From Gammaproteobacteria bacterium (lineage in GTDB: Bacteria; Pseudomonadota; Gammaproteobacteria; Pseudomonadales; Pseudohongiellaceae), in the NCBI GenBank assembly GCA_021773355.1, contig JAJFKE010000023.1, positions 310,001 to 374,000 on the forward strand: a stretch of 64,000 nucleotides of DNA. Direction: 5' to 3'. A model generated the notes under the pieces. That model was not told the DNA's origin, did no database searches, and was given only the letters and a program-made list of their open reading frames with translations. The position numbers were made by a program, and so were the translations under genes. Each line of letters opens with the position of its first letter. Within the stretch, counting starts at the first letter, position 1. Shown in pieces: positions 61,442 to 64,000 of this stretch.

Positions 61442-63427
61442 TTAAATCACTCGCTCATTGCCGCCGTCAATTGGCAGTTGCGCGCCGGTGGTCTTGGCTA
61501 GAGAATTACCCGCAAAAATCGCCACTGCTCGCGCTACGTCGGCAGCAGCGACTTCGGTTTTTAAAACATTGGCAGTCTTGTATTGCTCCACGGTCAGGCC
61601 ATAGTGCTGTGCACGACTTGCCAGCACTTCATCTGTCCAAATCCCTGTGTCATACACTGCATTGGGATGTAGTACGTTGACGCGAATTCCCTGAGCACCC
61701 AGTTCTAAAGCGGCTACCCTCGCCATCTGAGTTAGACCCGCCTTCGCCACCGAGTAGGCAGAGGCACCGGGTCCTGGTGCTGGGACATTCTTGGAGGCGA
61801 TTATCACCACAGCCGGATCGATTCCGTTATTCAGATACGGCAAGGTAGCGCGCAGCAATTTCATATGCGAACTTAGATTGAGCTGCAGTGATTTTTCCCA
61901 GCTCTGGTCATCAATATCTTCGATGTTTTGACTGGCTGGAAAACTCCCAGCATTGCTCACCACTATGTCGATACCACCAAATTCGAGTACAGCCTGTGTT
62001 AGGGCCGACTCGATTGCCATTTTGTCGGTGACGTCGCAATGCACAGACATCACCTGCGAGCTACTGAATTGCTCGGCAAAGCCCTCGGCAATATCCAATG
62101 CTAGTACAACTGCACCCTTGCCTATGAGTTCCTGCACACAGGCTTGGCCTATGCCTGATGCAGCCCCACTAACCACCGCCACCTTAGCTTCGAACTCGGC
62201 CGCCGTAGCGGAAGATTTTAATTTGGCCTGCTCCAGTTCCCAGTACTCCACGTCGAACAAGTCCTGGCTTGGCAGAGTCTGCCAACCACCCAGACTCTCA
62301 GCCAGTTGAATGGCTTTAATCGTATGCTGTGAAATATCCTGCACAATCTGTAATCGTTTCTGATTTGCCGCCAGATACACCATGCCTTTGTTGCGCCACA
62401 CTCCATAGCGGGGCATACAATCCAGGCATTGATGATAATCAGCGCGGTGCTTATTGAAATAATCAGTGTAGTCAGATTGAAATTGCTGCAGTCCCGGAAT
62501 CGGGTCATCCTCAAAAATAGCGGCGAAGGCCTTGGCGTGAATCGTATGATCTGGTGTTAATGGCCCCCGAGTCGCTATCTCAGGACAATTTTCCAATGCG
62601 GCAAATCCCGCTGCCAGCTCATTGGTCTCCAATCGAACTAGCACCGGTTTGCCCATGATATCCGCTGCCGCCAGGCGCAGGCGACTGAGCTGCAAGCAAT
62701 CTTGCTCGGTGGGCTGATAGCTCGCTATCGCCAAACCTCGCCCGGCAGTTTTGCTTTGCAGGAAATCTTCAGCCTTGCTCACCAAGTCAATCATGTTGTC
62801 ATAGCTGGTCTTGGCATCTTCATCGAAGGTAAATATGCCATGATGCAATAAGACTATGCCGCGCAGACTCTCCCATTCGACAGACGCGGTGGCCTCCGCA
62901 ACCTGCTGCGCCAATATAAAGCCGGGCATCATATAGGGCAGTATCAGAACCTCATCGCCATAAATATCTGCCAGTAGGGCGGCACCGTCTGGGCTATTGC
63001 TGATAGCCACCACGGCATCGGCATGACTGTGGTCCACGTATTTATGAGGGATGAGGGCATGCAATATCGCTTCTACCGAAGGTGTGGGCGCAGTGGGATC
63101 TAAAAGAGCGAGCCGCAATTGGCGCATCATCTCGCTGTCGCTTAAGCGATCGAGCTCACCCAGTCGCAACAGATAGTCCATTTTGACGGCTGGAAATCCG
63201 GCGGCTTCGATGCTGCGCAGGTCCCACCCAGAACCCTTAACCAACAGAACCGGCTCTGAATCACCGAAGACGTTCTGCAAATCTCCTTTCACCGAGGTGT
63301 TTCCACCGCCGTGCAAGACTAAATCAGCATCCTGTCCTAACAGCTGCGAGCTGTAGACTCGCAACCCCAGGTTTTCATCCTTAGTGGCGTGGGCTATGGC
63401 CTCGGTTTCTATCCAGCGGTTTTTCAT
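61442..63427 (-). CDS. Class II aldolase/short-chain dehydrogenase fusion
   Basis: A 661-residue two-domain enzyme. Residues about 1-420 are a class II sugar-phosphate aldolase: 'LHGGGNTSVKG', zinc ligands 'KYVDHSHADAVV' and 'VLLHHGIFTF'. Residues about 425-661 are an SDR: 'VVSGAASGIGQACV', 'NAGSFPA', 'YSVAKAGLTQM' (YxxxK). Fusions like this cleave rhamnulose-1-phosphate and oxidise the lactaldehyde. Here the neighbour is mtnA, so the substrate may be a methylthio- or deoxyribulose-1-phosphate giving DHAP and an aldehyde. Confidence 0.88.
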   Translation of the reverse strand: MKNRWIETEAIAHATKDENLGLRVYSSQLLGQDADLVLHGGGNTSVKGDLQNVFGDSEPVLLVKGSGWDLRSIEAAGFPAVKMDYLLRLGELDRLSDSEMMRQLRLALLDPTAPTPSVEAILHALIPHKYVDHSHADAVVAISNSPDGAALLADIYGDEVLILPYMMPGFILAQQVAEATASVEWESLRGIVLLHHGIFTFDEDAKTSYDNMIDLVSKAEDFLQSKTAGRGLAIASYQPTEQDCLQLSRLRLAAADIMGKPVLVRLETNELAAGFAALENCPEIATRGPLTPDHTIHAKAFAAIFEDDPIPGLQQFQSDYTDYFNKHRADYHQCLDCMPRYGVWRNKGMVYLAANQKRLQIVQDISQHTIKAIQLAESLGGWQTLPSQDLFDVEYWELEQAKLKSSATAAEFEAKVAVVSGAASGIGQACVQELIGKGAVVLALDIAEGFAEQFSSSQVMSVHCDVTDKMAIESALTQAVLEFGGIDIVVSNAGSFPASQNIEDIDDQSWEKSLQLNLSSHMKLLRATLPYLNNGIDPAVVIIASKNVPAPGPGASAYSVAKAGLTQMARVAALELGAQGIRVNVLHPNAVYDTGIWTDEVLASRAQHYGLTVEQYKTANVLKTEVAAADVARAVAIFAGNSLAKTTGAQLPIDGGNERVI

Positions 63428-63494
63428 GTAGGGACTAATCCAAACGTAGCTTATTGGTGACTGGCCTCTGTGCTAGTAGCTGCGGCCTGAAACG

Positions 63495-63534
63495 AAAAAC
63501 GCACCATCGTTATGGCGATGATGCGCTTATTTTT
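63495..63534 (-). terminator. Bidirectional-type intrinsic terminator after exbD
   Basis: CGCACCATCG (63500-63509) pairs with CGATGATGCG (63516-63525) over ten positions with one G.U, around a 6-nt loop. On the minus strand five T residues follow (63499-63495), ending the exbD transcript. On the plus strand there is also a T-rich tail (63530-63534). Confidence 0.8.
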
Positions 63535-63588
63535 GTATCTAATCTCTGCAGTCTTAGCTAGCGACCACAGCAGTCAGAAGCCATAACT

Positions 63589-64000
63589 TCAGTTTGGCTC
63601 AACGATAGAGATATTCGCCATGCCAGCCTGGCGAGCGGCATCCATAATCATCACCAGGGTTGCTACTTCCGAAGCCTTGTTGGGTTGAATAATTACCGAC
63701 GCCGCTGGGTTCTCGGCTTTTAACTGGTCGATATTTGATCGAATGAAATTCGGTAAGATTGGACGCGGATTGCCATTCAAAATAATTTCGTTATTCGAGC
63801 CAATTTCAAACAATATGTTCTTCTTCTCATCGTCTGGCGGTGGCTGGTCACTGTTGTTATTGTCGCTACTGGCCGCACTCACTGAGGTCTCTGAGAGAAA
63901 TGTCGCAGTTACAACAAAGAAGATTAGCAAGATAAAAACCACATCCAGCATGGGAGTGAGGTCAATCTTGGTATCGTCGCTCTTCCTCTTTCCGGCTATT
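63589..64000 (-). CDS. ExbD/TolR-family biopolymer transport protein, 5' end cut off
   Basis: At least 137 codons; the frame stays open past base 64000, so the start lies outside the window. 'KIDLTPMLDVVFILLIFFVVTATF' contains the membrane helix with the conserved Asp (the proton-conducting residue of ExbD/TolR). The periplasmic part ends 'AASVIIQPNKASEVATLVMIMDAARQAGMANISIV'. It couples the proton gradient to TonB-dependent uptake or envelope upkeep. The partner exbB and tonB should lie beyond the window. Confidence 0.88.
   Translation of the reverse strand, partial: IAGKRKSDDTKIDLTPMLDVVFILLIFFVVTATFLSETSVSAASSDNNNSDQPPPDDEKKNILFEIGSNNEIILNGNPRPILPNFIRSNIDQLKAENPAASVIIQPNKASEVATLVMIMDAARQAGMANISIVEPN

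Overview
The window looks like chromosomal DNA of a marine-type gammaproteobacterium. Supporting signs are an FNR-type oxygen regulator with the Cys-X2-Cys-X5-Cys cluster, a Pal lipoprotein, a full-length FadH, an ExbD-type protein, a SelD fused to a flavoprotein, a very high load of acyl-CoA dehydrogenases, and moderate GC content. The genus is not resolved. I see no rRNA, tRNA, CRISPR array, insertion sequence or phage gene.

Layout. 0-7 kb: the end of a VOC-fold protein, a Tat-exported enolase-superfamily enzyme, then a minus-strand run of hypothetical membrane or secreted proteins, a YdcZ-type transporter, DUF2237, a zinc peptidase and a prolyl-4-hydroxylase-like oxygenase. 7-15.6 kb: a beta-oxidation cluster with thiolase, FadJ-type multifunctional enzyme, Zn alcohol dehydrogenase and two acyl-CoA dehydrogenases, plus a divergent acyl-CoA dehydrogenase. 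15.6-25.8 kb: a stress island with a cytochrome c'-like lipoprotein, Hsp20, three tandem-domain Usp proteins and one single-domain Usp, a voltage-gated K+ channel with a zinc ribbon, a DksA/TraR-type zinc finger protein, an EEP-family enzyme, fnr and fadH. 25.9-32.7 kb: a split spermidine-synthase-like pair, then a five-gene operon (two acyl-CoA dehydrogenases, histidine phosphatase, APH-type kinase, SDR). 33-41 kb: pal, an esterase, a DUF4105/Lnb-like membrane protein, an aldo/keto reductase with a suspicious 5' end, a secreted protein, a TfoX-like protein and a ThDP enzyme. 41-54 kb: a broken SDR gene, an SSS symporter, an amidohydrolase/HAD operon, a thioesterase, a small lipoprotein, GNAT, patatin, MFS, YceI, a 2OG oxygenase, SelD fusion, and a DoxX/PadR divergent pair. 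54-64 kb: a paralogue of the 37.6 kb secreted protein, a small possibly cassette-borne pair (DUF4440 and DUF5519-like), a TPR protein, a glutaminyl cyclase/YjbQ/aminopeptidase operon, HIT, mtnA with a fused aldolase-dehydrogenase, and a truncated exbD.

How the genes work together. The strongest unifying signal is a local FNR regulon. Four FNR-like dyads lie in front of stress-island genes, each followed 21-22 nt later by a -10-like hexamer, the geometry of FNR-activated class II promoters. The fnr gene itself, with all ligand and DNA-contact residues, sits in the same island. A fifth candidate precedes the amidohydrolase operon at 43.8 kb. Two metabolic hypotheses also stand out. The 27.6-32.7 kb operon has a parts list close to the Lva/ACAD11-type route for 4-hydroxyacyl-CoA degradation. 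The mtnA/aldolase pair fits a DHAP-shunt-like salvage of methylthioribose or deoxyribose.
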